Assembly: GCF_964275005.1 (NCBI RefSeq)
Contig: NC_092695.1
Span: 7,283,832 to 7,347,831 of the forward strand
DNA: 64,000 bases
Direction of reading: 5' to 3'
Source: Diadema setosum
Taxonomy: Eukaryota > Echinodermata > Echinoidea > Diadematoida > Diadematidae
The translations under genes and the position numbers were made by a program. Of this stretch, positions 12,519 to 47,400 are shown one piece after another (position 1 is the first letter of the stretch; every line of letters starts with the position of its first letter). Under the pieces are notes generated by a model, which had not been told where the DNA came from, ran no database searches, and saw only the letters and a list, made by a program, of their open reading frames with translations.

Positions 12519-13079
12519 CGTAATAATACATTTGGGTATGTACTACGTTATTATCAGCCAATAAAACTGCCTCTGGACTTCAATTATGGGGGAAAAAAAT
12601 CAGTCTGTCACACACCACGATGTGGTATCTGTAATCAGCTTGGTAATTAATGTAACATTATCTCAGGGAACAAGCATCAAAGACTGCATATAATATGACA
12701 AATATCTCTAAAACAAATATGAGTACAGTTGGTGTTGGAGAACAACAACTAACTTATGAATCACTTAACATAATTACGGTTAAAAAAATAAAAACAAAAC
12801 CCTTGCAGTAATCTGACAATCAATATTTCGTCTACACCTCACACACAAACATAACTTGCTATATCTTCTTTCATGATTAAGAATCATGCATACATTCTTG
12901 TGGGGTGGGGGGGGGGGGGCAGGGTAAACTTTGAAGCCTTGCAACCTAAAGTTTTTCTCCTATTCTTTAATATGTCTGCTGTTTTGAGACTGGTACACAG
13001 AGGGGTTGGCTGATTGGATAATCTCGGCAGGACAAAAAGATTGGATGCATGCCTATTTCACAAATTTTGAAAAGTGTCA

Positions 13080-13330
13080 AAGTAAACACACCATGGTCCA
13101 TCTTAAGAATATTTAGGAAGCATGATCTCTCCATGCGTGGCACTTCTTTGGAATTTTTCTCTGATTCCTCTCACTGCTCCAAGGCATGAAGTGCAAACAC
13201 AAATATGCATGGATGGGACCACATTGTGGTTTCTCCTTGTGACTTCTTCTCTTGAACATTTCCCTACCATTGCTCCCAGGTAAGAAGTGAGGACACAAAA
13301 TAAATGCATGGATGGGACCACACTGTGGCA
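13080..13330. repeat. Two-copy tandem duplication, about 125 bp unit
   Basis: The segment around 13170-13210 and the one around 13275-13330 share GCATGGATGGGACCACA followed by TGTGG, and AAGAAGT/GAAGT-CAAACACAAA blocks. Each is preceded by a similar CT-rich stretch. Confidence 0.6.
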
Positions 13331-16300
13331 TGATTACACAACATAGTCGTGCTTATTTCATCCCTATCTATTCATGTCATTCTCTTTCCAACTCTTTCTT
13401 ACGACACTACAACAAAAATCTGAAAATTCATCTCTTTGAGGTTGTCACACACCAAAGTCGTGACCATAATCAATTTTCCCTGTCATTCCTTCCATATTCG
13501 ACTAGAACGCTAATATTTCTTACATTTGAATGATCATATGTTACAAGACAACAACTTCATGCTGACAATGTATCAGTATCTTAAAGAACAATCATATTAT
13601 ATGATTTTTTTTTCTCTCCAATTTCTGATTTCATCATTTCCTACCTCCCTGACTCTTGTAATAGTGTACTCTGCAATCCTTCACAAAATGAGGTAGCTAC
13701 TTGATTTTTTTTTTCAGTGTTTTTTTTTTCTTTTCTTTTTTATTTTACTATACACATGATTATCATAAACAAACCAGTGAATAAACCACTGTAAAGCAGT
13801 CACCGCACTCGGCTTGGAGGCAGCATAAAAACTATCGAATAAACACACTTCAGGAGAAGGCAAACAGCCATTCATTGCTCTTCAGCAGTGATTCAAACGG
13901 GATAAATTCTTCAACTATAGCACATTCTCTTTTTTTCCAACTATCTCTCTCTCTATCTCTCTTTCTCTCATAGGCTCTCTTTACACACACAGACACACAA
14001 ACACACACACGCACAAATTACAATAGTTACTGTATACGCCAAATATTTCGCGAGGTTTTTATTTTCGCGAATTGCGCGAGTCGGGTGCTATTCCCGTATT
14101 TAAAGACATGCGAAAATATTGACTCTGATCCCGACATGAATGTGACATGCATGCATACAGTTCTCCATTTAGTATTGTACTTCACGATTGGGAATTTATC
14201 CACTCGTGAAATCGTCGGGAAGTCCTGATTTGCAAAAATTTAGACTCGCTAAATATATGGCGTATACAGTACTCAATTGCCTTGAAACACAAAGTCGAGA
14301 GACAGATAGACATTGAAACTTTATAAAGTCTACAAAATCAATGCCCTCCTGGTCTTCAACTGATGAACTGCAAATGACTATCTCTTAGATCGTATAAAAT
14401 ATTTCATTGGGGGGGGGGGGGGGGAACAAAACGAAATAGCTTCAATGGTAATATGAAGTCCCTGCATGCTGAACTTCAAGGACTCAATTATCATGCAAGG
14501 ACTGCAGAGTTATATCTCAGAGAGTCAACAACTATAGCTTTCAGTTAGGGTATCCCTATGAAACCGAGATTTGTGCTAGTGTGAACGCAGCAGATCTACA
14601 ATGTGAATAGGCACCTTGCAAAATAGTGGCCTAAATTCAGAATACGCGAGACAACACCATGAAACACCAAAGTCTGGTATACAGTTAAAACATAGTCAGA
14701 ATGTCTTCATGTCACTGTTTTTCTTGTTTTTGTAGAAGAGGCAGGTATTTTATTAAAATGAATTTCTGAAATCATGTATTCCTGATACAGGCCTTTCTGT
14801 TGAGATGTATTTCTCAATTCCAAATGTTAAAGGAGTATGCTACAAAGTAAGGTTTATCAGTGTACTCAGAGAGATCACTGATGCATTGTAGTTATTTAAA
14901 GCTAAATATGCTTATAGATTATTTGCCCACTACAGAAAAAAAAAAAGGAACATTCAAAGAGCTTTCAAAAGGTTGGCAGATAAAGAGTGGATCATAATTC
15001 TTCTACCGGTACCAAGTTGAGAGAAACTATGGCAACGCTCTTGCATTTTTTACCCCTCATTGTCTCATGCTCTCAGAGAAAGAGACTGAAAAACATTATA
15101 TCATCATTCTTAGGAAATAACCCCCAAAAATGCAAAGAGCAAATATTCATAACAACGCTATTTCCCAAGAAACCAGAGTCCCTGGTTGAAAAAGGACTTG
15201 TTGTTCTATTTTTGTTCTTGTTTTTCTGGAAAAACCTATTCAGGCAAAGAGTAATTTCATATTCGAAATAAATAAATATATGTATGATTATATTAATACA
15301 TTTTTGAAAAAGAAAAGACAATTTCCATTCATCTTGCTCTTTAACTCCAGCAGTCGTAACATTTTAACTGCCAAGAGTGATGAGAGTTTATGCGGTACTG
15401 CAACAAATGAATAGAATCACTTTTATAAAAACCTATTACTACAAGCCACAACAGACAACCAAATTTCTAATTTGTTCGCTAAACAAACAAAAGGTGACAG
15501 CTTTCTTTGAAGGAATGACAAATTGCATATTATACCATTATTTCATCTTTTTTTTTCTCTGCAAGAAATGATAGAAATAAAAATGCTGCACAGTTTGGAA
15601 ATGCATAGATACTTTTGTAAAATGAATTACTGTGGGGCAAGATAGACACAGTTTACAGCAGCTAACAAACATGGTAAAAGTGCGAATAGCAGTTTGAAAT
15701 TTTGACAGACTTTCCTATTGATGAAATGACCAGGAGGATCAAATACATACATTCCAGAAAATGTTGGAAAATGCTAGTCACTTTGGTGCAACTGAGGGTG
15801 GTAAAGAACAATCATGATAGAGATAAAAACAACAGTGTTGTGATGGAACGCTTTGTACATTCCAAGGAACAACCTTGAGCTACAAATTTGTATGAGAAAT
15901 TTGTTATCAACAAAACCCTCTATGATAGCCTGAAACAGTTCCATGTTAAATGGTACTTCATAACCAAATTTAAGATAAGAGCTAAAAATGTGAGAATTGT
16001 GACAGTGAACAAGTCTCATTAGATTTCAGGTGATAATAAAATTTGCTTGAGAAAAACATCATTTCCGAAATGTCTTGAGATATGCATTAACAAAGGATCT
16101 GGTTAGACTGAAGGTGTTATTACACGTTGTACATTCAAAATGGACTGCACATGATCATCAGACTCAAGAAAATCAACATAAGGACACCATGGACCATCCA
16201 GAAATCACCACAGTACTGGCATTTCTTCATCTACACCACACTCTGAGGCACGTGAGAATCACAGTCTTCTAAAAACGCTGCCGGTCACAAAGAAATTGAA

Positions 16301-16844
16301 GACAATTTCAGACCTGACTTGTGGTTGCCTTCATATTGATGTTAGTAACACCTGTGCTATTGGACTATGGCCACATACACACACGCAAAATACACATCAA
16401 AAAAAGAGAGAGAAAAATTGCCAGAAATTGCTGACCTAATCACTTCACACTAGCACTCGTGTCTAACGTGGAACACTGCCCTCTATATATAAATAAAATT
16501 GATGTATTAAAAAAACAAAACAAAAGGACGCTGAATATCTGTCAATCACAGTCCATGTTATTCTTTGGAACAAGTAGGGAGAGAAGAAAGAGAGAAAGAC
16601 AGAGAGATGGAGAGAGTAGAGTGAATAGACACACACATTTCAACAGATATCTTAGCTGGCTTTTGCGGCTGTGAGAGGACCGTACTCGCCAAAGACAGCA
16701 GGACACAGCATTACATGACTCTGCGGGTGGACACCCCCAAGCAAAACAGCTTCCGTGGGGTGTCGCCGGCCGCCAGACTGGCACAGTCACATTGGTGCAG
16801 CGGTTCCTCTGAGTCTGGGAATCCATCCGTCATCGTTGTCGTCA
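13331..16844 (-). other. Downstream region of Sfmbt (3' UTR and flank)
   Basis: Lies past the Sfmbt stop. Several minus-strand AATAAA hexamers (plus TTTATT, for example about 14746 and 13739) could end the transcript, but none is compelling. It contains CT and CA simple repeats (13940-14020), a G run at 14409-14424 and one MITE (14038-14271). No other gene is seen. Confidence 0.45.
14038..14271. mobile_element. MITE family C, copy 1 (TACTGTATACGCCAAATAT ends)
   Basis: 234 bp. Ends are TACTGTATACGCCAAATATT and (reverse complement) TACTGTATACGCCATATATT. The interior has TTTCGCG words and a GATCCCGAC block. Same family as 33013-33256 and 63558-63787. Confidence 0.87.
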
Positions 16845-37814
<20,970 letters not shown>

Positions 37815-37817
<3 letters not shown>

Positions 37818-38060
37818 GGTTGTTTCCTCAGGTACCGTTAGCATTTACCAGATTGATGCATGACGACCACAGCGTGATGGAAACTTCGACAAACTTTGGG
37901 CGACATTTTGGCAGAAAAAAAGATTCGACTGACTTGAACTGAGATAACCCCCGTTCGACACAAGCTCACACTCGGTTCGGCAAGCTTGCTCGATCCAGCC
38001 AGCAGCTCTCGATGGAGTAAATAACAACAGGGCATGGGTATTGCGCATGCACCGACATGT
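37815..38060 (-). promoter_or_regulatory. Sfmbt: Sfmbt first exon and probable promoter
   Basis: The coding start ATG (37817-37815) is followed directly by the donor GTGAGT, so exon 1 is essentially 5' UTR ending in the start codon. The sequence around 37960-38060 is locally GC-richer. It contains a TTGCGCATGCAC stretch (about 38039-38051) resembling an NRF-1 site (TGCGCATGCGC). Where transcription starts is inferred, not visible. Short upstream reading frames exist in this leader. Confidence 0.5.
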
Positions 38061-39472
38061 GAGTCCGTGATGTACGTGGAAAATCACTCAATTTGATTGG
38101 CTCAATGATAAATTCATTGAAAGGAATTTTATCAGTATTAGATTGCAAGTAATCATATTTTTCTATGCCCAGCATTGAGGCAATAGACAAATCTGCCCTG
38201 ATAATGCAGAAAGATGTGTTGAATAGTGTTCATTTATGGGATTTTACGCCGTCTTTGATACCGGAAGTCTTCCCAGAATCAACCAATGAGAAATCTGGTT
38301 TCATTCCACGATGGATAACAGCTACATGACACCAAGAAATCGACACGCGCAAAGTTTAAAACCCCCGTACATGCTGTTCCAATGTGAATTTATATCATCT
38401 CACACAAGTGCTTAAAAAAATCAAATTTGATCTTTTTAGCTCTTATTTTCCATCCTGACAAATTAGTAATATTGTCTGTATACATATATCAGGCAAAATG
38501 GCATCAAGCACAAGATAATTATCATAATTAACTGAAGATGTAATATTCATTATATCAAGTTTGGGAAAATAATGTAGGCGTATAGCCACCTACTATATAT
38601 ATATCTCGAAATAATATATTACATGTTGTATTATATATATACATATATTTTTTTTTTTCAGCCAATAATGGGGAAGGGGGTGGTGGAGGGGGAGATGTAT
38701 TTACCCCGTTTGTAAAGTATATGAAAATCACATATAATTGATTTTACATAATTTCACAATCCTGCGGGGCCATGAGCATGACAAAAGATTTTGTTTGAAA
38801 TTATCAATTGATGGCTTTGATACTGGGCTTGGATATTGCTGCCTTTGCACTATTATTACAGCTGAAACCTGCAATGGCAAATATGTTCTTCAGAATCTGC
38901 CTTACATGCTTTCCTTTAAAAAATGAATTAAAAAAAAAATCCAAAATATTGTTAAACATATCTATTTAAAATCAGTATTAAACATGACAATTATAAAGAC
39001 TAATATGAAATTTGTTAGATATTAATTACTACCTTGTTCCTCATCAGGCCCTATTCATTGTGAATGTCCTAAATGTATGTGCATGTGTGTGTGTGGGGGG
39101 GGGGGGGATGCAGCAAAGAGAATGTAATGCATGACGGCACATACATATTATACATTGACATTGGACAGAAACATATCTGATATGTCTGTGTTCGACATAT
39201 CAGATATCTTTAAAAGGAAAAGAGTTAAAATGGTGGATGACCCCCCCCCCCATGGATTTTGATCAATTACATTTTGACAGTCCTATACTATTCTAGGACA
39301 TGTATATAATCATCAAAAACATAATAATAAACAGAACACCATATCTCCAATATGAGTACCATCATCATGACAACAGATACCTTTTTCATTTCAAATAATA
39401 TATGTCTACCTTTTATTTCTCTGCTGTTTTATATTATTTGAACTGTGTTGCCTTTGTTTAATTCCATATATA
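38061..39472. other. Intergenic upstream of Sfmbt, nothing assigned
   Basis: AT-rich, with TA runs (about 38595-38650), a G run at 39097-39108 and a C run at 39241-39251. A palindromic TGATATGTC/GACATATCA pair sits near 39176-39206. No coding exons seen. Confidence 0.45.
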
Positions 39473-39967
39473 ACTAGAAAAGCACTCTGAGAGCGCAGAC
39501 CTCCGCCAAGCATGCAGCTCATTTCCACCACTGATCTTGTTCTTCCATAGAGATATCAATGATTTCCACCCATACGTACTTATAGCATTGTGTGCTGAAA
39601 GTCGCCCGATTTCCCAATATAGAAGCCTTTGTTACGTCATAAACCCTCAGCTGTACGGCGCGCCTTGCCCTAGCAGAAACCAGAGCATGCACTTTAGTGC
39701 GCGCATGCAAACCTCAATACGCGCAGCCTGAACTTCCAAGTTCATTGACCATACCTGCCAAAATGTCAAAAATCCTTCATAAATTCCCCCAAAATTCTTG
39801 GATCACTACCAAAAAGTTAATGGTTTGTTACTTGTATCGTTCTAAACCTTTCCTGCAAGTTTCATTCAAATCTGTTAACTACCTTTTGAGTTATTTTGCA
39901 CACGGACAAATGAACACACAAACCAACGGTAACGAAAACATAACCTCCTCCCTTGGTGGAGGTAATT
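39473..39967 (-). repeat. Interspersed repeat family J, copy 2 (reverse)
   Basis: Begins CTAGAAAAGCACTCTGAGAG on the plus strand and ends at CTCCCTTGGTGGAGGTAATT. It is the same family as 36106-36515 and 57381-57846, in the opposite direction. Confidence 0.78.
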
Positions 39968-40028
39968 ACTGAATATACTGCGATGTGATGCTCAGTGTTA
40001 CTGTGTTTTATGTAATTTCTATATTGTT

Positions 40029-40220
40029 GAGAAGAAGAAGAAGAAGAAGAAGAAGAAGAAGAAGAAGAAGAAGAAGAAGAAGAAGAAGAAGAAGAAGAAG
40101 AAGAAGAAGAAGAAGAAGAAGAAGAAGAAGAAGAAGAAGAAGAAGAAGAAGAAGAAGAAGAAGAAGAAGAAGAAGAAGAAGAAGAAGAAGAAGAAGAAGA
40201 AGAAGAAGAAGAAGAAGAAG
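40029..40220. repeat. (GAA)n microsatellite, about 190 bp, uninterrupted
   Basis: Perfect or nearly perfect GAA/AAG repeat of about 63 units. It generates false poly-Arg, poly-Leu and poly-Phe open frames. The R/Y-pure strand could form triplex DNA. Confidence 0.97.
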
Positions 40221-40456
40221 ATATAAATCCAGCCTGGGTACATAACTAACACACATACTTTGTAAGAACCTTGTAATGATGATTTCTCCACTACACATTT
40301 TACACAATCTCTTTACTTTTTCTTATATTCACCAAACTATGGATCCAGAAGTGACACTTCACTGCAAGGGACCTGCATGGACCTCAATGTGCTTTCGCCC
40401 AAATGTTCTGCTCCAACAATAACTAAAGGTCAATCCATTTTAACTATATGTACCGG

Positions 40457-40661
40457 TACTGTAAAAGTGGATATTTTTTTTTTTGCGCTCTGCTGAGAAA
40501 GATGAATTTCTCATGTTTTTAATTCCACAAAATCAAGAACATTCCATAGAGTGGTACATACAATTTGCAAAATTATTCGCATGCTTCTAGTTTTGCACTA
40601 GTTTCTGGTTGATTGAAATGAGCAAAAATTTCCACATCACAAAATCTCCAATTTTACAGTA
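40457..40661. mobile_element. MITE family A, copy 5 (old, reverse orientation)
   Basis: 205 bp with TACTGTAAAAGTGGATATTT at the left and TCTCCAATTTTACAGTA at the right. Most internal CGs are lost, so this is the oldest copy in the window. Confidence 0.8.
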
Positions 40662-40814
40662 TATTTCAATATGAATAATGGCCTAAAGCAACTATATCAG
40701 CACAACTATTCTTAAGACGTCTACTGAAATCATTAGTGTGTATTTATAGTAAGCACGTGCACATCGTATTATCAAAGTTGACAAAGTTTGCTGGATTTAC
40801 AGCCATCCCTCTAT

Positions 40815-40870
40815 CCCCCCCCCCAATACACACACCCACACACACATACACACACACACACACACACACA
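40815..40870. repeat. C run and (CA)n microsatellite
   Basis: A run of C followed by ACACAC repeats. A (TA)n tract follows at 41187-41208. Confidence 0.9.
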
Positions 40871-43800
40871 GAAACTCACTCTGACTCAGGAATCACACTA
40901 GAGCCAAGGCTAAAATTTGATACCATATATGCTTTGGAAATTTTAGCATGAAAAATTAGGCATCATTCTGCTTGGACAAGTACTGGAATAATTTGCTTGC
41001 ATAAATAAAGCTTCATCAGCATGTTTCAGCAGACAAAAAAAGTCATCCAATAGATTTCAACAGTCTGCTTGGTTTACAATGGTGATATAATTTTCATATC
41101 CTCCCACAGAAATATTATGATGAAAACTGAATTACACTCTATTGACACAAAAGTATGACTGCATGATCAAACAATGACCAAAAAATATATATATATATAT
41201 ATATATATCAATGACCTCTTAGAGTAAAACTCTAATGTTAATTTGAAAATGGGCTAAGTGCCATTTTTAAACATTTCAAAGTAAGTCCATCATCAGATAG
41301 GACAAAATTAAACCTTTCCAGTAATACCTCACTTGTGACATAACAAGGAATATTCTAGAAGTTATGATTAAAAATATCCTGTATTTTCTTATCATTTTAT
41401 TTGCTTTTTAGCAGCTCTAATCACAAATATCTCAACTTAACAAGAACAGAGTTAGCTTGTGGTGCAATAAAACTCTCCATTTGCTATTCAACTCTTATGT
41501 TTGAATGGACTTTAAAACACTATGTAAATTCATAAAATATGGTGAATGGTTCATTAAAGCAGGACATACAATATTTATGTTAATACACTCAGTTTTTAAT
41601 TTCTTATAGTTCAGTTTTTATTGTTCTTAATAGTTGCAAGTTGAATTCCTGCTTTGGGACACTGGACAGTTCTAATAAGTTACGTCCAATTTTGATGACA
41701 TTTCTATCATTCTATTAATCTTATCTTACTCATGCAGAGGAATTGCACTTATACATGTATTCCTATTCTGAATTATCTGCATTCAATGCAGCGCTATGAT
41801 TATATATTGCAATTCCATGTCATAATTAGAATTTAACCAAACTATGCCAAGTTCCAGAGTACCTCACAGACTGAATTGAGTGCTGTGAAGGATACCTTAC
41901 TTAGGGAAGTGGGACTGTCCTTATACCTTAATGGAAAACAATTGAATCGTAATCATTGTAATGGCATACCTGCATTCCTAATTGAGGTGGATAATTAATT
42001 TCTTTTTCTTTTTTTTTCATGGAACAAAAATTAACCTCTTCAAACACATTTCTTGACATTTGTAGATATGTTTCATGTCTGTAGCATGTTTGATACTTTA
42101 ATTCCTTGTTCCTAATAAGTGATTTGTTTTATGCCAAATCTCATCTTCTTGGAGAAGGGTGAGCTTCAAGAAACTACAGTGCTTAGTTTTCTCTCACAAC
42201 TGAGCATGCTGTTTCATAATATTGTGGAGGAAAGGCCACAATATTAAAGTGAAATTTGTGGTTCTAACATCATTTCTCTCCCAATAAAAAGTTTAGCAGG
42301 TACAGTACAAGCAAATATTTCAGCCCTGTTTATTGGAATGAGCAAAAGTATGTTCTTCACTCAATACATATCATCATTATTCATAACTATATTTAACAGC
42401 ATACTCAAGTTATTCAGTGATAGCAATTCCAAGTTCACATTCACATTCTTGCCTATTGCCTGAACATGAAGCCTCTACACACCATATTCACGTCAGTGCC
42501 CCATGTCAAATTAACATCCACAACATATGGACAGAAATTTTATGATATTACACCAATGCACAAACACGTAAGTGTGCACACCCAAACACATACCCACACT
42601 CTCACCAATTGAAAAATAGCTGCTTATACTAGTTAGCAAAGAAAGAACTTCCAAAAAAAAAAATCAAAGGAGTCTTTATAATTGTTTCTAGGTGACTGAT
42701 GTTTTACTTCATACACATATTGGACACCTTCTAGAACATTGTTATTTGAAGGTATTTAAATTAGATGCTCATCATAACTGCCATTTCTTCTGAGTAAATT
42801 TGGAAGTTAGCATGAAGTTGTTTAAAACAAGACATACACTGGACATTTTTACACATATAAATGTTCATATCACAGGGAAAAATATAGTGCGAAAGTGTCT
42901 CTACGCCTGGAGTGTACATGCGACACACATGGGAATAGCCAGGACTACTGCAGATGTGTATGCTGAATGTATGAAGACATTGAAAAGTTTCCATAAGGCT
43001 TCCATTCATACCTTCTTCTTTTTTATACCTTCTTCTTTTTTCTCACATCAGAAAAAAAAATCAATACGATGACTAATTCTGGAAAAGAATTTTCCAAACT
43101 TGAAAAGTAAATGTTAAGGGCCAAAAAGTATTTTGAACAATTCTAGCAAACTCACTGTGCGTATATTTCAAACTCTACTTACATTTGTAAGACAAACCAC
43201 TGAATGCATTGTGGATTTTGACAATGATGGATGTTCCACAAACAGGGTGTTTTAACTGAAATCACAGAACTGTTTACCATTGTTCAGACTGTAACAATCT
43301 TTCTCAACATTTTCCCACTTTCAGTTACTTATGACATAAAATGATATATAATTGTATAAGCTCCATGTAAATTTAAGGAACACTTTGTTATAATCAATAA
43401 TAGGCCCTTTGAAAAATATCAAAGTGTATAATTGGTTTCTCTAATAGACACATTATCTTTTGTTTAACAGCTTGAAAAGTACTATTGGCATTTTTGCAGA
43501 TACAGTGTAAATCACTATAGAATTTCGACAGAGATGAAAATATACCCTCTTTTTGCACCTTGCTATTCATAAAGCCCCAAAGAAATATGTAATTTCTTCT
43601 AGCTGCCCACCCATATTTTAATATATTACAATATATTATATATTCATTTCTCTGCACATTACAAGAAGACCCTACAAACTCTAGATCATTGTTCATTCTA
43701 TGACTTTGATATACTCCCTCCCCGATTCAGGCTCTCATTGTATAAAACTTATAAATAAATAAGATGCCACCTTACTTATCGTATTTCATGTCCATGCAAG

Positions 43801-44010
43801 TATATAATATACAAAGGCCAAAGAATATCGGTGGAAATCTTTAAATATTCATCAATATCACTGCTATGATATCAATTTTGTACAATAAGTGTGAAATATG
43901 TTGCATTAATTACCATATCTAATTTTTTCTAGAGGTAAAAAAGATTATAACTCCCTGGTGAAAACCTTATTTAGTTGGTGATGAACTATGCTTGAGCTCA
44001 AGAGCTATCA
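40871..44010. other. AT-rich intergenic stretch between Sfmbt and UNC50
   Basis: Apart from a (TA)n tract near 41187-41208 I see no gene, TIR pair or long repeat. Open frames are short and lack splice or domain support. Confidence 0.45.
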
Positions 44011-44016
44011 TTTATT
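44011..44016 (-). terminator. UNC50: Candidate UNC50 polyadenylation signal
   Basis: Minus-strand AATAAA (plus TTTATT) about 430 nt beyond the UNC50 stop. It is a plausible signal in this AT-rich DNA, but several similar hexamers occur by chance nearby. Confidence 0.35.
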
Positions 44017-44446
44017 TTATCCATACAATTATAATTATGTTGGCAAACTAACCAGAGCACTCTTATATTTCATGCTTGCTCTTGAAATGAAACTTCTACT
44101 ACCTAGCTGAGATGCAAAAGCACATAAACAAACCTGGTAGAAACACACAAACAAATGCCACAGAATGATAACATGTTGCCTACATTGGGAAATACAAATG
44201 GTACTCCAATCTCCATCCACATTACACCAATTAAGTCTCTCAATCACATATACTGTCTCAATGCAATGTTATTGGTTATATCTTTTCCATAAATAGCTAC
44301 AGACTCCTTTACATCTAGCTTGACTTTCAGCGATAATGACCGGCAAAGAAGGCTCAAGTCTGAATGCATTTCAAGAGGTTATCATACAGGTATGTACAGA
44401 TTATGTACAAAAATGTGGATGAGTTCACACGCCAGGTGCAGCTCAA

Positions 44447-47400
44447 CTAGTTGACGCGGTATTCGTAGAAATAGATGACTGATCTGCTAATGTTCCAGCC
44501 AAGAATGACGGAGAGCAGGTAAAGGCAGAATAGCGTCAAGAACGGCGGGTACAGCAACGCAACTGTTCTTCTCAGAAATGGAAGTGCTGAGAGGGAGAGA
44601 TAGAGAGTGATGGTACATTAGTAGACTTTTCTGCAGCATAAGACGAATAGTCATCCTCGAGATTGTCTTATACTTTTGAACAGAAATATATGGACTGTGA
44701 TTAGGTCGGGTAACTCCAAACCTCACAAAGCAAATATAAATATTCATGTTCACAAAAATATCAACATGCATAATCACAACCACCCCCTATACCCCTTGAT
44801 TTGTTCACACGAAACTCAATCCTATGACCCTCCAAGCAAGTTCTCAGGTCATAGCATAGAGTTGAGATCCCTCAGGGCAATAATATCAACAATGCAGAGC
44901 TGCCAGCTTTTGTAAAAGTCTTTCAGTACTTTGATGGCTGAAAATAAGTAATTTGCACATTTTTTGAGTGAAAATCAGTAATCCTTAACCCTATTCTAAC
45001 TGGGCTATTTGAGACCAAGTTTTTACTGGGGGGGGGGGGGGGGGGTCAATTTGACCCTCCCTTCAGATCTCGGCCGCCGATCGCGCGATCGCCGCAAAAT
45101 TTTGCCTGAACATAGAGCCGGATGTCAACTACAAGATTACATGGTCATAAAATAGAAAAATGTTGATTTCATATTTTTTAATAAATTAATTATGCAAATT
45201 AACGCATGAAATCATATTTTCACCTATAACTCCATCAAAAAGACTGAAGGATTATTAAATTTTTGTGTCAGAGTTCCTCAAGACACATCAAACAATTTTC
45301 TTGTAAAAAAATTGCGGAATCAAAATCATTTTCTTTTGTTTTTTATTGTTTTGTTAATTTCTTATGTATTTTATTGTTTTTTCGATCTTTTGTTTTCTAT
45401 TTTTTTTTTGCCAAAATTTGTTGGAGGCACTTTTTCAAGCTTATCTACATTAGAATTGATTTATTTCAATGGTTAAAAGTTGAAATAATCTAATTTATAT
45501 CAATTAAACAGAAAAACACAGTTTGCATTGGATTTGCACACGAAATCATGAATTTGAGCGGTTTTCGGGTTGACATGCATATGCAAAACATGGCATAACT
45601 TCAGAACGGTGTACCCGGACGTCGCAAATTTGGTCTCAAAATATGCGGGAGACTTCAATGAAAAAAGTCATGAAACGACGCGGCAAAATCTTTGCGCGTT
45701 GCGGAATCGTGGCGCGAAACGTCAAGGGGGGGGGTCAATTTGACCCCCCTCCCCCCCCAGTTAGAATAGGGTTAAAGGGGCATAGTCCCGGTAGTGTAGA
45801 GGGCGCTGTTGATGATACTGCCGATCACCGTTAGCATTGATACGAAGATTACCGAAGTTGAGCTGTCATCAAGAGTAAAGCGCGTAGGTGTTGCTACGTA
45901 TCGTTGCATTCATTGTCTTCTCTGCGCATCGCGCAGTCTGTAGTAATGCCAGGGTGCGTGCATATGTGCTTCTTATTATGACATCACAAAAGAAGTTTGC
46001 TAAAGCTGTCATCCCCCTCAGCCGAATCATGAGCCGAACTGTGATCAGACCACTGACTACAGTGGATCGGACTTCTTCGGACTCGGGGAAGTGGGCCAAA
46101 GCGTAAGCGCTAAAGAGGAGTCGATAGCGTAGGTCTCTGTAGGAAACTTGCGCCGTGCGCCCGCGTATGCATTTGACTAAAACACCGGGACCATGTACCT
46201 TTAACAGTGTAATAGAATATATCACAGGCAATGATTTCTAAAATCAGTAATTCGCTTGCAACCTTCAGTGTTCTTCTCCAATTTCAGGAGAAATTACTAA
46301 AAGAGCAGTCCTAATCTGTATTCTACAATTTCTTTGTGTGTTTGTGTGTGTGTGGATTTGGTTACATTGTAGGTGGCTCTGGCCTCCAACTAAATGAACC
46401 AGATGCTATACACTTTCTGATGCTGCATGAAAATCTGACAGCCGACTTCTGCCTCAGCAGCACAGAAAGATGAACAGAGACAGGTTACGGGATCATCGAC
46501 CCATCGCAAGCCAGGTGTACAAATAGTGCATTAGTAAATCTCCCTTGACCTTTGTGTATTAACGGGTACCTCGCACAGCTGGGGTAATAGTTAGGACAGA
46601 GCTAACAGGGAGAATGGTGAGTACACTGAAGTGGCTACCCCAAGTGAATAAACATACTGTAAAACAAGATATTTTTGCAGCATGAAATTTTCGCAAATCG
46701 GAGACGACAGACTTTATTGCGGCATGAAATTTTCAGAAGTTGCTTTTAACATTCAATGCATATATTGTAGACAACAACTTTCGAGTGCATTTCAATTTTG
46801 CAAATCTTGGCTTTTGCGAAATTTGCACAATTTGCATGCAAACATTCGTCGTTTTACAGTGTCAAAACATCATCAATATAATGACTCATACCACACTCAC
46901 CACTATAACCAAGGAAGGTGATGTAAATGTAGTAACCAAGAGCAATCAGCCAGAGGGTGTTGCCAAGCAACGTCGAAAAGAACCAGTCTCGGTCAATAAG
47001 AGCTACGGAAAAATTATAGATAGGTATAAATTTATGAACGAATTCATAGAACTGCTCCTAAAAACTTTTTAATTACAAGCTATGCATCTAAAACATTAGC
47101 AATGTATAAAACCGGAAATAATCATCAATTACATGTTATAGTTCATCGTACAGGCATCTCTAAATATACATCCTGTCTGCATGAAGAAATATCCCTTATT
47201 GATGTTATACATCTACTAAAAAAGTTGCTTGGATTGATTTCATTTTAAGAAGTTGTTTGTATGTATGTGTGTTTGCTTAAATACTAAACATATGTGTATG
47301 TAGTCTGACCTTTAATAATGAGGGATTGTGGCTTCTGAGAATGTTCATCTTTTGGTGCACCTCCTACTGGAAGAACCTTTACCCCTACAAAAGTAGTTTG

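Noticed and set aside
40008-40307. Open frames encoding poly-Arg, poly-Leu and poly-Phe
   Set aside because: They are readings of the (GAA)n microsatellite and have no coding support.
45869-46231. 120-codon minus-strand open frame
   Set aside because: It lies within the TTAA element 45776-46200 and shows no domain or splice continuity with UNC50.
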